A stretch of DNA of 36,611 nt from a virus (IMGVR_UViG_3300036715_000692:1-36611); one strand, 5' to 3'. Shown: positions 1 through 7,145, counted from the stretch's first letter. A program made the numbers and translations. Notes: a model not told the origin generated them from the sequence alone.

Positions 1-392
1 TCTGCGACAGGTTCTGCGACAGTTACTTCTGCCTTAGCTTTGTTGGTGCTGCCAGCTGGACGACCACGCACGCCAGTGGATGGTGTTTTGGCTTTCTTTG
101 GATCACGCCCGAGGGTGATAACTTTATCCTTCTCAATTTCGGATTTAAAGAAATTATACATTGTGGAAGCCGATGCGCGTGATACGCCAACGCCAGTTTC
201 GATAGCAGCTAAAGTAGCAGCGCGGAAGTCTTTATTGGATGCATACAGGCCTTGTGTTTTTTCGACAATCTTTGCATCAAAAATTACTTGAGCAAGCGAT
301 TTCTTGGATGGTGCTTTCACGACGGCAGCGACGGTAACGATTGTTTCTGTTGATACATTTGTTGCAACGACTGCGGCATTTTTCTTAGACAT
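1..392 (-). CDS. Hypothetical basic protein with RGRPAGS tail (3' end beyond window)
   Basis: The reading frame opens with ATG at 390-392 (MSKKNAAVVATNVSTETIV) and stays open to the left edge, so the gene is partial (about 130 residues seen). A middle segment rich in Ala/Lys reads like a small helical domain (RAATLAAIETGVGVSRASAS). It is followed by a Lys-rich stretch and the motif GVRGRPAGSTNKAKAE, which resembles an AT-hook, so minor-groove DNA binding is possible. It is driven by the consensus promoter at 455-483. No family recognised; the DNA-binding idea rests only on that motif. Confidence 0.8.
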   Translation of the reverse strand, partial: MSKKNAAVVATNVSTETIVTVAAVVKAPSKKSLAQVIFDAKIVEKTQGLYASNKDFRAATLAAIETGVGVSRASASTMYNFFKSEIEKDKVITLGRDPKKAKTPSTGVRGRPAGSTNKAKAEVTVAEPVA

Positions 393-454
393 AATAAACT
401 CCAGTTTGTGTGTGTTGTGTTTAGGTAACAAGCTTGTCCTGCTACCTTATTTAA

Positions 455-483
455 AGTATATACTTGAGTCAGAAAGATGTCAA
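455..483 (-). promoter_or_regulatory. sigma70 promoter for the gene at 1-392
   Basis: On the minus strand TTGACA (478-483), 17 bp spacer and TATACT (455-460). It is followed by a leader of about 55 nt before the ATG at 392. Confidence 0.85.
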
Positions 484-491
484 CCTACCGA

Positions 492-725
492 TTATAATAA
501 GATTATAAAATCTGCATCATCTGTTGCTTTAATCCAACGTGACGATTTATCATTTTGATCTTTACCAACAGGGCAAACAAACAACCAAGGGCCTTTCTTA
601 GATGGCGAAAAAAGAACGACATCGGTTTCAGCCAATACAGTCCATTCGTGCCCTTGCTCGCGCACACGATTCTTGCCCTTTTGTGATACGCCTTTTAGCT
701 GAATTGTTTTACCAAGGAATGTCAT
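492..725 (-). CDS. Hypothetical 77-aa phage protein
   Basis: 77 residues, beginning MTFLGKTIQLKGVSQKGKNR. It is beta-rich in pattern (SH3/OB-like alternation) with a basic N-terminus and an acidic end (KATDDADFIILL). It is the last gene of the operon read from the promoter at 2466-2494, and its start overlaps the end of the upstream paralog gene by 17 nt. I do not recognise a family; function unknown. Confidence 0.7.
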   Translation of the reverse strand: MTFLGKTIQLKGVSQKGKNRVREQGHEWTVLAETDVVLFSPSKKGPWLFVCPVGKDQNDKSSRWIKATDDADFIILL

Positions 726-1104
726 AGTGTAGTGTTCTCCGTTCGTTATCTAATATTTTACATGCTGGTAATAGTAACTTAGCCCGTTCATCGCCAAATG
801 CAGCAAGTATTGCTAACTCACCTGGGTCCGACTCTAACATGTATGCACAGTCATCAAATAATAACAATGCTAATAATGCAAACCAGGCAGGCGACCAATG
901 ATTTCCTAAATTGAATTTTTCGAATGCTAAAGATTCCCATGAGCCGTTGCGTATGATATCACATCGAATTTTATCATGTAGATCAAACGCAAATATACGA
1001 TCTCCCGGAAAATGCGCATCGGCCCAAGCCCCTCGGTTTTTAGCTAAGGCTAATATCCTATCAATATGTCTTGCATTTGGTAAATGTTCCCATGCAGTAG
1101 TCAC
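709..1104 (-). CDS. LPNAxHIxR-family paralog 1 (131 aa)
   Basis: One of six proteins here that share an N-terminal motif of the form MTTAWxHLPNAxHIDRxLA and a C-terminal block LFDDCAYMLESDPGELAILA followed by AAFGDERAKLLLPACK. The middle (residues about 25-75) differs among members. This copy has lost the usual C-terminal IKE and ends ILDNERRTLHYDIPW. It overlaps the upstream gene by 4 nt (ATGA) and the downstream gene by 17 nt. Function unknown. The conserved ends with a variable centre suggest a scaffold carrying a variable binding region, which is inference. Confidence 0.8.
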   Translation of the reverse strand: MTTAWEHLPNARHIDRILALAKNRGAWADAHFPGDRIFAFDLHDKIRCDIIRNGSWESLAFEKFNLGNHWSPAWFALLALLLFDDCAYMLESDPGELAILAAFGDERAKLLLPACKILDNERRTLHYDIPW

Positions 1105-1283
1105 GTTACTTCCTTAACTTCATTTGTCAACAGTTCAATTGTCCAAGTGAGCCACATTGGTCGAACGGTTACATAAGCACCATCCACATGTGTTACAATA
1201 CCGTTTCGATTCGGTCTATGTCGTAAGTGAAAGATATCCTGACGTAGGATCTTTACTTTACTTCCAACTTTAATTTTGCACAT
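1101..1283 (-). CDS. Hypothetical 60-aa SH3/KOW-like protein
   Basis: 60 residues, MCKIKVGSKVKILRQDIFHL onward. The pattern VGSKVKILR...RNGIVTHVDGAYVTVRPMW resembles a small KOW/SH3-type barrel, where a GxxxxV turn is typical. Its start lies 31 nt inside the end of the upstream paralog gene, in another frame, and its stop overlaps the next ATG by 4 nt. This suggests translational coupling. The fold is an inference from the residue pattern. Confidence 0.65.
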   Translation of the reverse strand: MCKIKVGSKVKILRQDIFHLRHRPNRNGIVTHVDGAYVTVRPMWLTWTIELLTNEVKEVT

Positions 1284-1666
1284 TCTAATTCCTTAATTTT
1301 GTGAAAGGCAATACATGCTGGCAATAACATTATTGCTCTAGGATCGCCGAATGCAGCAAGTATCTTTAATTCGCCGACTTCCGAATCCATCATATATGCA
1401 CACTCGTCATATGCAATCAAACATGTTACTACATCTATTCCTGCATCATAACCCATTGACCATGCTGTTTCACGTGCAACTGATGCGATTACTCGCCGTT
1501 CGAGTGGTACAAGAACTCGCCGTGTGATAGCTCTTGCTACTTTTCGTTTATTTTGTTCTTCACGTGTTCGTGACTTTTGTTTCCATTGATGCCGATACTT
1601 TCGCAACGACTCTAACACACGCTCGATATGTATTGCGTTCGGTAAGTCATCCCACGGCGTGCTCAT
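1253..1666 (-). CDS. LPNAxHIxR-family paralog 2 (137 aa)
   Basis: Begins MSTPWDDLPNAIHIERVLES and carries the family C-terminal block (CLIAYDECAYMMDSEVGELK, then AAFGDPRAIMLLPACIAFHKIKE). The central region is strongly basic (QWKQKSRTREEQNKRKVARA), unlike the acidic or Ala-rich centres of its relatives. It overlaps the upstream gene at 1663-1666 (ATGA). Second family copy in this operon. Function unknown. Confidence 0.82.
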   Translation of the reverse strand: MSTPWDDLPNAIHIERVLESLRKYRHQWKQKSRTREEQNKRKVARAITRRVLVPLERRVIASVARETAWSMGYDAGIDVVTCLIAYDECAYMMDSEVGELKILAAFGDPRAIMLLPACIAFHKIKELECAKLKLEVK

Positions 1667-2052
1667 TTGTGTGGATCTTCGTTGTTTATGATACGCTCGA
1701 TTGCCTTTGGTAAAAAAGTAATCAATTCGGATTCTAGTAAATAATTTTTGCCATCGGTTCCGCTGCTATTCGTATATGCTTGGCTACGAATCCATTTTTT
1801 AAGATTATGAATTTGTTCGTTAGTAAGCTTTATCTTTGGTTCTACCACTTCAACAAGTTCACGGTCGGCACTGAAGTATAAATCGCGATAACCTTGTGTG
1901 CGTGGTTGCCAAACACATGTTTCAATTTTTGCGGAATCATGATGATCGCTGGCGAAACTTATTGCAGCATGGAGGTCATCACTTTCGAATAATACTTCGC
2001 CCATATGTTCCCGAACATATCTAGGATCGAGTTGGAAGACTTGATATTCCAT
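1663..2052 (-). CDS. Hypothetical 129-aa protein
   Basis: 129 residues (MEYQVFQLDPRYVREHMGEV onward). The N-terminal half looks like a small alpha/beta unit. The C-terminal half is helical with a charged tail ending IERIINNEDPHK. It has a clear ribosome site (AAGGA in the 3' end of the preceding zinc-ribbon gene) and begins five bases after that gene's TAG. It overlaps the next gene by 4 nt. No family recognised. Confidence 0.75.
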   Translation of the reverse strand: MEYQVFQLDPRYVREHMGEVLFESDDLHAAISFASDHHDSAKIETCVWQPRTQGYRDLYFSADRELVEVVEPKIKLTNEQIHNLKKWIRSQAYTNSSGTDGKNYLLESELITFLPKAIERIINNEDPHK

Positions 2053-2056
2053 TATG

Positions 2057-2204
2057 CTATTCCTTGTTAAACTTATTCGTTAAATCCGCACCACATCGAG
2101 CACAATAATCAGCCTTATGTATGACATAGTTATATTCATTGGCTGCATATTCCCTCCATGTAAAATTTATGTCCGAACAGCCAGCATATGAATTTAGGTA
2201 TCAT
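2057..2204 (-). pseudogene. Small zinc-ribbon gene interrupted by a +1 frameshift
   Basis: The first frame starts at ATG 2202-2204, one base after the upstream stop, and reads MIPKFICWLFGHKFYMEGIC-S-Q to a TGA at 2136-2138. Skipping one base at that TGA continues as EYNYVIHKADYCARCGADLT and on to TAG at 2057-2059. The joined product (about 48 aa) has the CWLFGHK start and YCARCG end typical of tiny phage zinc-ribbon proteins, and its two ends fit exactly between neighbouring genes. This could be a real mutation, a sequencing error, or programmed +1 shifting at CAA-TGA like that of prfB. The sequence alone cannot decide. Confidence 0.6.
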
Positions 2205-2205
2205 A

Positions 2206-2436
2206 TTAGCTTTCTTCGTCATCTTCCAGGCCATCGGTTAGCGCATCAACTGCCGCTGTATCCAACTTAATTTTACGGTTGGCATTGATCATTGCAACTG
2301 ACACTGGACGGTACGGCCAGAGTGGACAGGATTTTTCACTTGAACAATTTTGAATTTGCTCCCTATATGTTCCTGCGACTAAAGGGTCATAAATACACAT
2401 TTTGCAGTAATCATTGATTGCTTTAGTTCTGCTCAT
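2206..2436 (-). CDS. Cys-rich zinc-binding phage protein (76 aa)
   Basis: The N-terminus SRTKAINDYCKMCIYDP has a CxxC pair (C11, C14). A second pair lies in NCSSEKSCPLWPYRP (C31, C37), so a four-Cys zinc site is likely. The spacing DYCxxCIYDP...C..xxCPLWPYRP is one I recognise from small uncharacterised proteins in many phages. The C-terminus is acidic (DGLEDDEES). First gene after the promoter at 2466-2494, with a GGGAG ribosome site. Role unknown. Confidence 0.8.
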   Translation of the reverse strand: MSRTKAINDYCKMCIYDPLVAGTYREQIQNCSSEKSCPLWPYRPVSVAMINANRKIKLDTAAVDALTDGLEDDEES

Positions 2437-2465
2437 ATCGTACTCCCGTTATTTGGTATACAGTA

Positions 2466-2494
2466 ATTATAACAGTGCTAAAAAGTTGCGTCAA
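2466..2494 (-). promoter_or_regulatory. sigma70 promoter of the 492-2436 operon
   Basis: TTGACG (2489-2494), 17 bp, TATAAT (2466-2471), followed by a 29-nt leader with GGGAG before ATG 2436. Confidence 0.88.
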
Positions 2495-2507
2495 CAGGTA
2501 TATTATA

Positions 2508-2515
2508 GATAAATA
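2508..2515 (+). promoter_or_regulatory. T4-late-like promoter motif GATAAATA upstream of HNH gene
   Basis: GATAAATA differs at one base from the T4 late promoter TATAAATA. It lies about 60 bases upstream of the plus-strand HNH gene and recurs before other genes in the window. Function inferred from the match and position only. Confidence 0.4.
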
Positions 2516-2529
2516 ATAGTATCCGTCAC

Positions 2530-2571
2530 GACACGCCAATGTCTACGGACTCTAACACTAAGAGGAGTGTC
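2530..2571 (+). promoter_or_regulatory. Leader stem that could mask the HNH ribosome site
   Basis: GACAC at 2530-2534 can pair with GTGTC at 2567-2571. The latter abuts the AGGAG ribosome site (2563-2567) of the HNH gene. An inner CTCT/AGAG hairpin includes the start of the same site. Sequestered ribosome sites are known for T4 homing endonucleases; here it is inference. Confidence 0.35.
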
Positions 2572-2575
2572 AGCA

Positions 2576-3265
2576 ATGTATTTAGTCAATAAATATACCA
2601 CGTGGTATAATAACATAATATCAAATGCCAGTGACAGGATAATAACTGGATATACTGAGACACATCACATTATTCCAAAATGTTTCGGTGGTACTAACGA
2701 TACTATAAATTTAGTAATACTAACAGCAAAAGAACACTTTATATGTCACTTACTATTGACTAAAATGGTAACTGGTCGGCAGAAATATCAAATGGTACAT
2801 GCTGCTAGATTCCTATGCAAACATCCTGCCCACACCGAATATAAGATTAGTAGTCGATCATACGAATACTTAAGAAAAGAATCTGCAATAGCTCAACAGA
2901 ATAAGATTATAACAGACGAATTTCGACAGAAAATGTCGAATATACGAATAGGAAAACCCTTATCGGACGAACATAGGAAAAAGATTGGAGACATACATCG
3001 TGGCAAGGTAGATTCGGATGACACTCGTAAGAAGAAATCTAGGTCGGCTACGGGGCGAAGACATACAGAAGAATCTAAATTAAAGATGTCTATAATTCAG
3101 TCAACTATTCCACATCCGAAATGGTCCGAAGAAACACGCGCTAAGATGAAGGATCGACCATCACAAGTCGGATGGGTGTGGTGGTGTAACGGAGTTGATC
3201 AAAAACGACAAAAAGATTGTCCCGGCGATGATTGGTATAGACAAAGTCACAAAAAGAAACTATAA
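2576..3265 (+). CDS. HNH homing endonuclease with NUMOD3-like repeats, copy A
   Basis: The start ATG at 2576 is chosen because AGGAG sits 8 bases upstream; an in-frame GTG at 2567 overlaps that site. The protein (229 aa) opens MYLVNKYTTWYNNIISNASD. Its HNH core contains ETHHIIPKCFGGTNDTINLV followed by LTAKEHFICH. Residues about 115-190 carry NUMOD3-type repeats (RQKMSNIRIGKPLSDEHRKK). It is a free-standing mobile gene on the strand opposite the surrounding operons and is paralogous to the gene at 23291. It is expected to cut DNA site-specifically to spread itself. Confidence 0.9.
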   Translation: MYLVNKYTTWYNNIISNASDRIITGYTETHHIIPKCFGGTNDTINLVILTAKEHFICHLLLTKMVTGRQKYQMVHAARFLCKHPAHTEYKISSRSYEYLRKESAIAQQNKIITDEFRQKMSNIRIGKPLSDEHRKKIGDIHRGKVDSDDTRKKKSRSATGRRHTEESKLKMSIIQSTIPHPKWSEETRAKMKDRPSQVGWVWWCNGVDQKRQKDCPGDDWYRQSHKKKL

Positions 3266-3313
3266 CAAACACTCAACCATCGGCTGTATATCGATGATTA
3301 CAGAATCTACCAT

Positions 3314-3469
3314 TCATGCATCGGCACATGCCCATTTACCGCTCTTCCATGTTTTAACATGGTTCTCGTGCAACGGTGTCGGCTTAGTTACGCTATCGTA
3401 TCCAACGAAGTAGTGATTATATATCCACTCCTTCTTTTCATTCTGCTTATACCATAGCGTAATGTTCAC
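3314..3469 (-). CDS. 51-aa hypothetical protein with GTG start
   Basis: The frame starts with GTG at 3467-3469, preceded by GGAG six bases upstream. It overlaps the upstream stop codon as GTGA, and it has no internal stop for 51 codons (NITLWYKQNEKKEWIYNHYF onward, ending TWKSGKWACADA). The overlap and ribosome site argue that it is translated, by coupling to the L7/L12-like gene. Function unknown. Confidence 0.65.
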   Translation of the reverse strand: MNITLWYKQNEKKEWIYNHYFVGYDSVTKPTPLHENHVKTWKSGKWACADA

Positions 3470-3831
3470 GGATATCTCCGTAGCTTTTCAGCCAACACTA
3501 ATTGTAAAATTTCGTTAGCCAATTCATCCTCACCTTGTAACAATGCTTGTGAACCAAGCTCACGAAGCTCTTGTAAGATTTGATAAACCGAATTCTGCAC
3601 TTGAACACCATTCGAAACAAGGATACGAATGAATCCTTCGATTTCAAATTGATAATCTGGGCCATCCATGTATGTTGTGCGAACTTCCCATGTCTGTGGG
3701 CCCTGATATTCGGAAGCATCTTTTGCTTCTTTTAATCCAGTTCCTGTTAGTGATCGGATTGCTTTAATAACAGCAATCTTATTCACTAACGCTGGTGGCA
3801 TCGAGAATGTGATAGCTTGGATCGATGCCAT
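3466..3831 (-). CDS. Protein with ribosomal L7/L12 C-terminal-domain-like motif
   Basis: 121 residues. Positions 18-37 read KIAVIKAIRSLTGTGLKEAK, closely matching the helix-turn-helix signature of the bL12 C-terminal domain (KxxVIKxVRxxTGLGLKEAKD), which recruits translation factors on the ribosome. The flanking sequence differs from cellular L12: there is no N-terminal dimerisation domain or hinge, and a helical C-terminal half ends LANEILQLVLAEKLRRYP. bL12 homologues are known in some phages. A role in binding translational GTPases or ribosomes is inference. It overlaps both neighbours (TAATG upstream, GTGA downstream). Confidence 0.75.
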   Translation of the reverse strand: MASIQAITFSMPPALVNKIAVIKAIRSLTGTGLKEAKDASEYQGPQTWEVRTTYMDGPDYQFEIEGFIRILVSNGVQVQNSVYQILQELRELGSQALLQGEDELANEILQLVLAEKLRRYP

Positions 3832-4094
3832 TACTTGCTCACGACTTTAGCTTTGACTGGTTGGTACAAATCCCATCCAATAATGTAAACAGGCACAACG
3901 ATTGTTTCGCATAAGATGATTGCCCAAATTACTGAACTGGCACTCAGCTCATATTGGATATTTGGATCGCGATGTGTTTCTTCGTTCGCAACACCAAATG
4001 TTTCGTAGTGCTTACCATCAATCACTTTATCGTTATCGCAACCAGCCAATAACATTGATGCAGCAACGATAAATGCAAGTAGTTTAGTTTTCAT
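3831..4094 (-). CDS. Small membrane lipoprotein
   Basis: 87 residues. A lipoprotein signal peptide (MKTKLLAFIVAASMLLAGCD) has lipobox LAGC with the acylated Cys at residue 19. It is followed by DKVIDGKHYETFGVANEE and a hydrophobic transmembrane segment (VIWAIILCETIVVPVYIIGW). The DGKxYxTxG...NPNIQY arrangement is familiar from phage lipoproteins of unknown role. It is expected in the inner membrane or envelope of a Gram-negative host. Ribosome coupling to the next gene is by TAATG. Confidence 0.85.
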   Translation of the reverse strand: MKTKLLAFIVAASMLLAGCDNDKVIDGKHYETFGVANEETHRDPNIQYELSASSVIWAIILCETIVVPVYIIGWDLYQPVKAKVVSK

Positions 4095-4103
4095 TTTGAT
4101 TCC

Positions 4104-4295
4104 TTAATCTAATATACCACTGTTAAATAAACCATTTTTTACCGCAAGTTCTTGCATATATTCGCGACACTCGTCTTCATCATCGAATTGCCGTTTTGAT
4201 GCAAGGTCCCAATCTGACATTTCATAGCTGCGGACTTGAGCCACAATAAGTCTTTGCCTATCACCTCGAGGATATACAACCATATAATATAACAT
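4104..4295 (-). CDS. Hypothetical 63-aa protein
   Basis: 63 residues: MLYYMVVYPRGDRQRLIVAQ, then an acidic helix (DDEDECREYMQELAVKNG). It sits between two small genes in the unit read from the promoter at 4932-4960, nine bases before the lipoprotein gene. No family recognised. Confidence 0.65.
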   Translation of the reverse strand: MLYYMVVYPRGDRQRLIVAQVRSYEMSDWDLASKRQFDDEDECREYMQELAVKNGLFNSGILD

Positions 4296-4303
4296 GCTAA
4301 ACC

Positions 4304-4513
4304 TTAGTAAATTATTTTGTCACTATTTAACAAATCACGCAATTCTTGTGCCCTGATCCGTTGTTCGTGTTCTTCGTGGACCACCCCAAAAGGAAACTCA
4401 GCAACGATACCACGGTGTGACCCTTCGCTCATCTCTTTCTCTGTCGCATCAGTGACGATAACCGAGATATTCTTATCTGACTGAATCCTAGTTAAAACTT
4501 CGAAAGTTCTCAT
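4304..4513 (-). CDS. Hypothetical 69-aa protein
   Basis: 69 residues, MRTFEVLTRIQSDKNISVIV onward, with a charged helical C-terminus (EHEQRIRAQELRDLLNSDK). It overlaps the upstream gene by 4 nt. Function unknown. Confidence 0.68.
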   Translation of the reverse strand: MRTFEVLTRIQSDKNISVIVTDATEKEMSEGSHRGIVAEFPFGVVHEEHEQRIRAQELRDLLNSDKIIY

Positions 4514-4902
4514 TTTGATTCCTTAGTTTTGTTTAACCGTTTCCATGATGCCCAAAATGCTGGCCCAATATCCATAGAAACATAATCGTCTCCTTGAAGA
4601 CCTTGTTCAGAATAATGCACATTTTGGACAGCTTTTATGCTGAAACCAAATTCACGTAAAGACTTTTTTAATTCCTTTAACCATAGTTTGTCAGTATAGA
4701 TTAAACCGTAGCCCGGAACATTCCAAGAGTTCGGAGTAAAACCGTGGGAAATAAAATGGGCCCTCAATTCGCCATTGAACGGATCCTCTGGATAATATGT
4801 TTTACTTGTGTAACCAATAGAAAGTTTAACAATTTCGATTGATCGAGCTTCTTCGGACCACAGTCCTTTTCCGTTAGTGTGCGTAAGAAATGAGACATCC
4901 AT
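4510..4902 (-). CDS. Hypothetical 130-aa protein
   Basis: 130 residues, beginning MDVSFLTHTNGKGLWSEEAR and ending FWASWKRLNKTKESK. It has an aromatic-rich alpha/beta composition with no visible motif. First gene after a perfect consensus promoter, with ribosome site GGAG eight bases before the ATG. Function unknown. Confidence 0.72.
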   Translation of the reverse strand: MDVSFLTHTNGKGLWSEEARSIEIVKLSIGYTSKTYYPEDPFNGELRAHFISHGFTPNSWNVPGYGLIYTDKLWLKELKKSLREFGFSIKAVQNVHYSEQGLQGDDYVSMDIGPAFWASWKRLNKTKESK

Positions 4903-4931
4903 GTTCGACTCCAGTTATTTAATATACACAT

Positions 4932-4960
4932 ATTATATAAGGAAAATAAAAAGATGTCAA
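4932..4960 (-). promoter_or_regulatory. Perfect sigma70 consensus promoter
   Basis: TTGACA (4955-4960), 17 bp, TATAAT (4932-4937). It drives the operon 4902 to about 3314 and lies immediately beyond the terminator of the giant RNA. Confidence 0.9.
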
Positions 4961-4968
4961 CAGGAAAC

Positions 4969-4997
4969 AAAAAAGCCCACATAATTTATATGTAGGC
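4969..4997 (-). terminator. Rho-independent terminator of the giant non-coding RNA
   Basis: An 8-bp stem (4975-4982 with 4990-4997) with a 7-nt loop is followed on the minus strand by six T. One pair is G-U when read on the minus strand but would be C-A on the plus strand, which supports minus-strand transcription. Confidence 0.85.
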
Positions 4998-5747
4998 TTC
5001 CTTGCACTGCTTTACTATTCTCTAATATTATATCATCTATATTACATTTCGGATATTTTAGTATCTGAAAGTGGTACGGGCATATATCGCCCTATTGGGG
5101 TGGGCTAGGTACCTTTGAATAAAATCTCCATGGCAAGTAAAGTCGCTCAAGTTTATGTTATCAAGACCTTACATCTTTACATGTAAGACCATAAAAGTAT
5201 ACCATGTTGGTTTGGCGATGTCATAACCGATCATCTCCCAACAGTGGGTTGTGTTCTATACACAATACTAACACGGCGAGAATCTCCCTGTTTCCAGTGG
5301 ATCCCGAACGATTCTACAAACCGTGCAGTTTCGAGACTTTCATTCCTGAAGAAATCGGGGTCTCTCATCAGTTGTGACCATTATTCTATTAAGTGTTTAT
5401 CGACGCTCCCGTCTATTCGGACCTTAACCGACCAAAGAACGCGATGATCATTCCAATCACATGCCCGCATATATTACACCGTGCTTCTTGGGTGGGACAC
5501 GGTCATATCCTTCTCCGGATAGTCGTTTAATTTCTAAGGGGAATTGAAACCCCGAACTAGCAAATATAAGATTTCTAGCGCCACACCTTTATAATATATG
5601 GATACTTCAATAGTAGAGCCACATATTATGACAGAAATTAAAGGAAGATGCATTGCACAGGGTGGGATCATTGGCGCAGCATCCTATTCCTATGCTTCCG
5701 TGCGTCAAATTATCTACAATGCACCTACCTTTAATCACTGTCTAACT
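4969..5747 (-). ncRNA. Giant structured non-coding RNA (~780 nt), GOLLD/ROOL-like candidate
   Basis: No credible gene exists between 4997 and 5787. A perfect promoter (5754-5782) and a terminator (4969-4997) on the same strand define a transcript of about 780 nt. A 5' domain is closed by three consecutive helices: 5738-5742 with 5630-5634, 5728-5735 with 5637-5644, and 5717-5723 with 5649-5655. Further hairpins include 5168-5174 with 5181-5187 and a two-part stem at 5073-5113 (ggtac/gtacc enclosing gggc/gccc). Length, phage setting and nearby tRNAs match the GOLLD and ROOL RNA classes, but I cannot confirm a covariance-model match. RNase P RNA and canonical tmRNA motifs were looked for and not found. 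Confidence 0.75.
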
Positions 5748-5753
5748 GTATTT

Positions 5754-5782
5754 ATTATACAACTCTACTGCTATTGTGTCAA
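5754..5782 (-). promoter_or_regulatory. Perfect sigma70 promoter of the giant RNA
   Basis: TTGACA (5777-5782), 17 bp, TATAAT (5754-5759). It begins five bases after the ligase stop codon, and the predicted +1 is near 5747. Confidence 0.9.
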
Positions 5783-5786
5783 AAGG

Positions 5787-7145
5787 TTAAACAATAGCAG
5801 CAGCAAATTGAGCTTCGATCTCTGCAAATGTATCTGCAACAGTCTTATCTTCACGCTCCTCAATTAAGCGTGGTAAGAACAGCGAGTGTTGTTTGCCAGC
5901 TTTAGTCGAATACATGATACCATTCGAACGGATAGTAACAATCTTACCCAACCATTCTTCTCTATGATTACTGATATAGATACGCAGCTCATCACTTATG
6001 CCTGATGCACCACATTCAAGTAAAGCATCTGCACTCTGACAAGTAAGTGATCCAAATAGATCCTTATTCTTATTCTTACCGGGTGCAAAACCCACAACAA
6101 CAAGTTCGATGTCCATAACTTCTTTCTGCTTGACCAAATCCTTCGATGTACCGTCTTTCCATATTGCATGGCGACTCTTACATACAGTACCTTCTAATTT
6201 ACGCTTGCGCATTTCACGATAGTGTGCTAACGCTTCATCGGGACTATAGACAATCTTTGTTTCAATCAATTTAATTTGATCAGAATTGCTTGCATCCAGT
6301 TGCCACTCCAGCAATGTGTATCGTTCGTGATAAGAAAGATCGTATTTGCCTTTTGGAACAAAGGATGACAGCGGGATCTGATCCCAACAATCATACACAA
6401 CAACTTCGCCAGCACCTAGTTCGCCACCTTTAGAAAGAGAATTCAAAATTCCATTACCAATCTGTCGTTCTAGCATTACACCGTTGCGATATACAGTAAG
6501 CTCACCGTGTGTGCTTGTTCCGTGTGTAAAGGTGTCTTTAGCTGCCTGTTCGATACCCAACGCACCGGATGGCATTAGTGTGCCTCCACGCGAAGTAACC
6601 CAGACAAAGCCATCCTGACGCACATTCACATACGCAAACATTCCATCTGCTTTGATCTGTGAATATACGCCCTCGGCCCAATCCCATTCTTCCATATTTG
6701 ATTTCTCTGGAAGAGAGCATCGCATGTAAGGTGTGACAGGAATCTCGTATGCTTCATTAATTCCTTTTACAGATTTATTCACCGTGGATTCGCTAAAGCC
6801 TGAACCCAAGTCTTTTATTAAAATCTTTCGATACCAGCCGTTCCATTCTTCGTTGGTAGCCATATCCATGTATTGTCTGATCAATGTAGCAGCATGATGG
6901 CCGGTGGCTTGACGTTTTATAAGTGCATTTGCTAACACTGTAAAAGCATTAAAGCTGAGACCGGCACCGTCGTCACCGAAGCGCTCTGGCACCTGTTTAA
7001 CACCGAATGTATCAATGTTATCCAATGCATAACGCAAACCAGCAAAGAAATCGTTGTTGCTTAATTTAGCTTCACGATTGATAACAGCTTCTTTGAACAA
7101 TTTGCTATTGTCGGATGCAATTTCTGCGATTAGTTTATGTGTCAT
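5787..7145 (-). CDS. ATP-dependent DNA ligase
   Basis: 452 residues from ATG 7145, which overlaps the upstream stop as ATGA. Nucleotidyltransferase motifs are in order: motif I KADG with the adenylated Lys165 (residues 165-168), Ia SRGG (185-188), III near STHGELTVY (211-219), IV LEGTVCKS (317-324) and V DLVKQK (336-341). An N-terminal helical region precedes the catalytic core, and an OB-fold region follows (VVVGFAPGKNKNKDLFGSL), as in T4-type ligases. It seals nicks during phage replication or repair. All catalytic motifs are intact. It is co-transcribed with the gene at 7142-7564. Confidence 0.93.
   Translation of the reverse strand: MTHKLIAEIASDNSKLFKEAVINREAKLSNNDFFAGLRYALDNIDTFGVKQVPERFGDDGAGLSFNAFTVLANALIKRQATGHHAATLIRQYMDMATNEEWNGWYRKILIKDLGSGFSESTVNKSVKGINEAYEIPVTPYMRCSLPEKSNMEEWDWAEGVYSQIKADGMFAYVNVRQDGFVWVTSRGGTLMPSGALGIEQAAKDTFTHGTSTHGELTVYRNGVMLERQIGNGILNSLSKGGELGAGEVVVYDCWDQIPLSSFVPKGKYDLSYHERYTLLEWQLDASNSDQIKLIETKIVYSPDEALAHYREMRKRKLEGTVCKSRHAIWKDGTSKDLVKQKEVMDIELVVVGFAPGKNKNKDLFGSLTCQSADALLECGASGISDELRIYISNHREEWLGKIVTIRSNGIMYSTKAGKQHSLFLPRLIEEREDKTVADTFAEIEAQFAAAIV

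Noticed and set aside
40-558. Plus-strand frames at the left edge
   Set aside because: They are antisense to the partial minus-strand gene, which has a promoter, start and normal composition.
5244-5447. 67-codon plus-strand frame in the gene-free segment
   Set aside because: It lies across strong RNA helices on the opposite strand and has no ribosome site, promoter or protein-like composition.
4969-5747. RNase P RNA or tmRNA as identity of the giant RNA
   Set aside because: The hallmark sequences (RNase P GAAGAAAGT-type and ACAG cores; tmRNA GGTTTCGAC start and CCA end) were not found. A ttcaattcccc segment near 5540 resembles a T loop but lacks an acceptor.
5598-5867. 89-codon plus-strand frame
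   Set aside because: It runs across the RNA's 5' domain, the promoter and the end of the ligase gene; no ribosome site.
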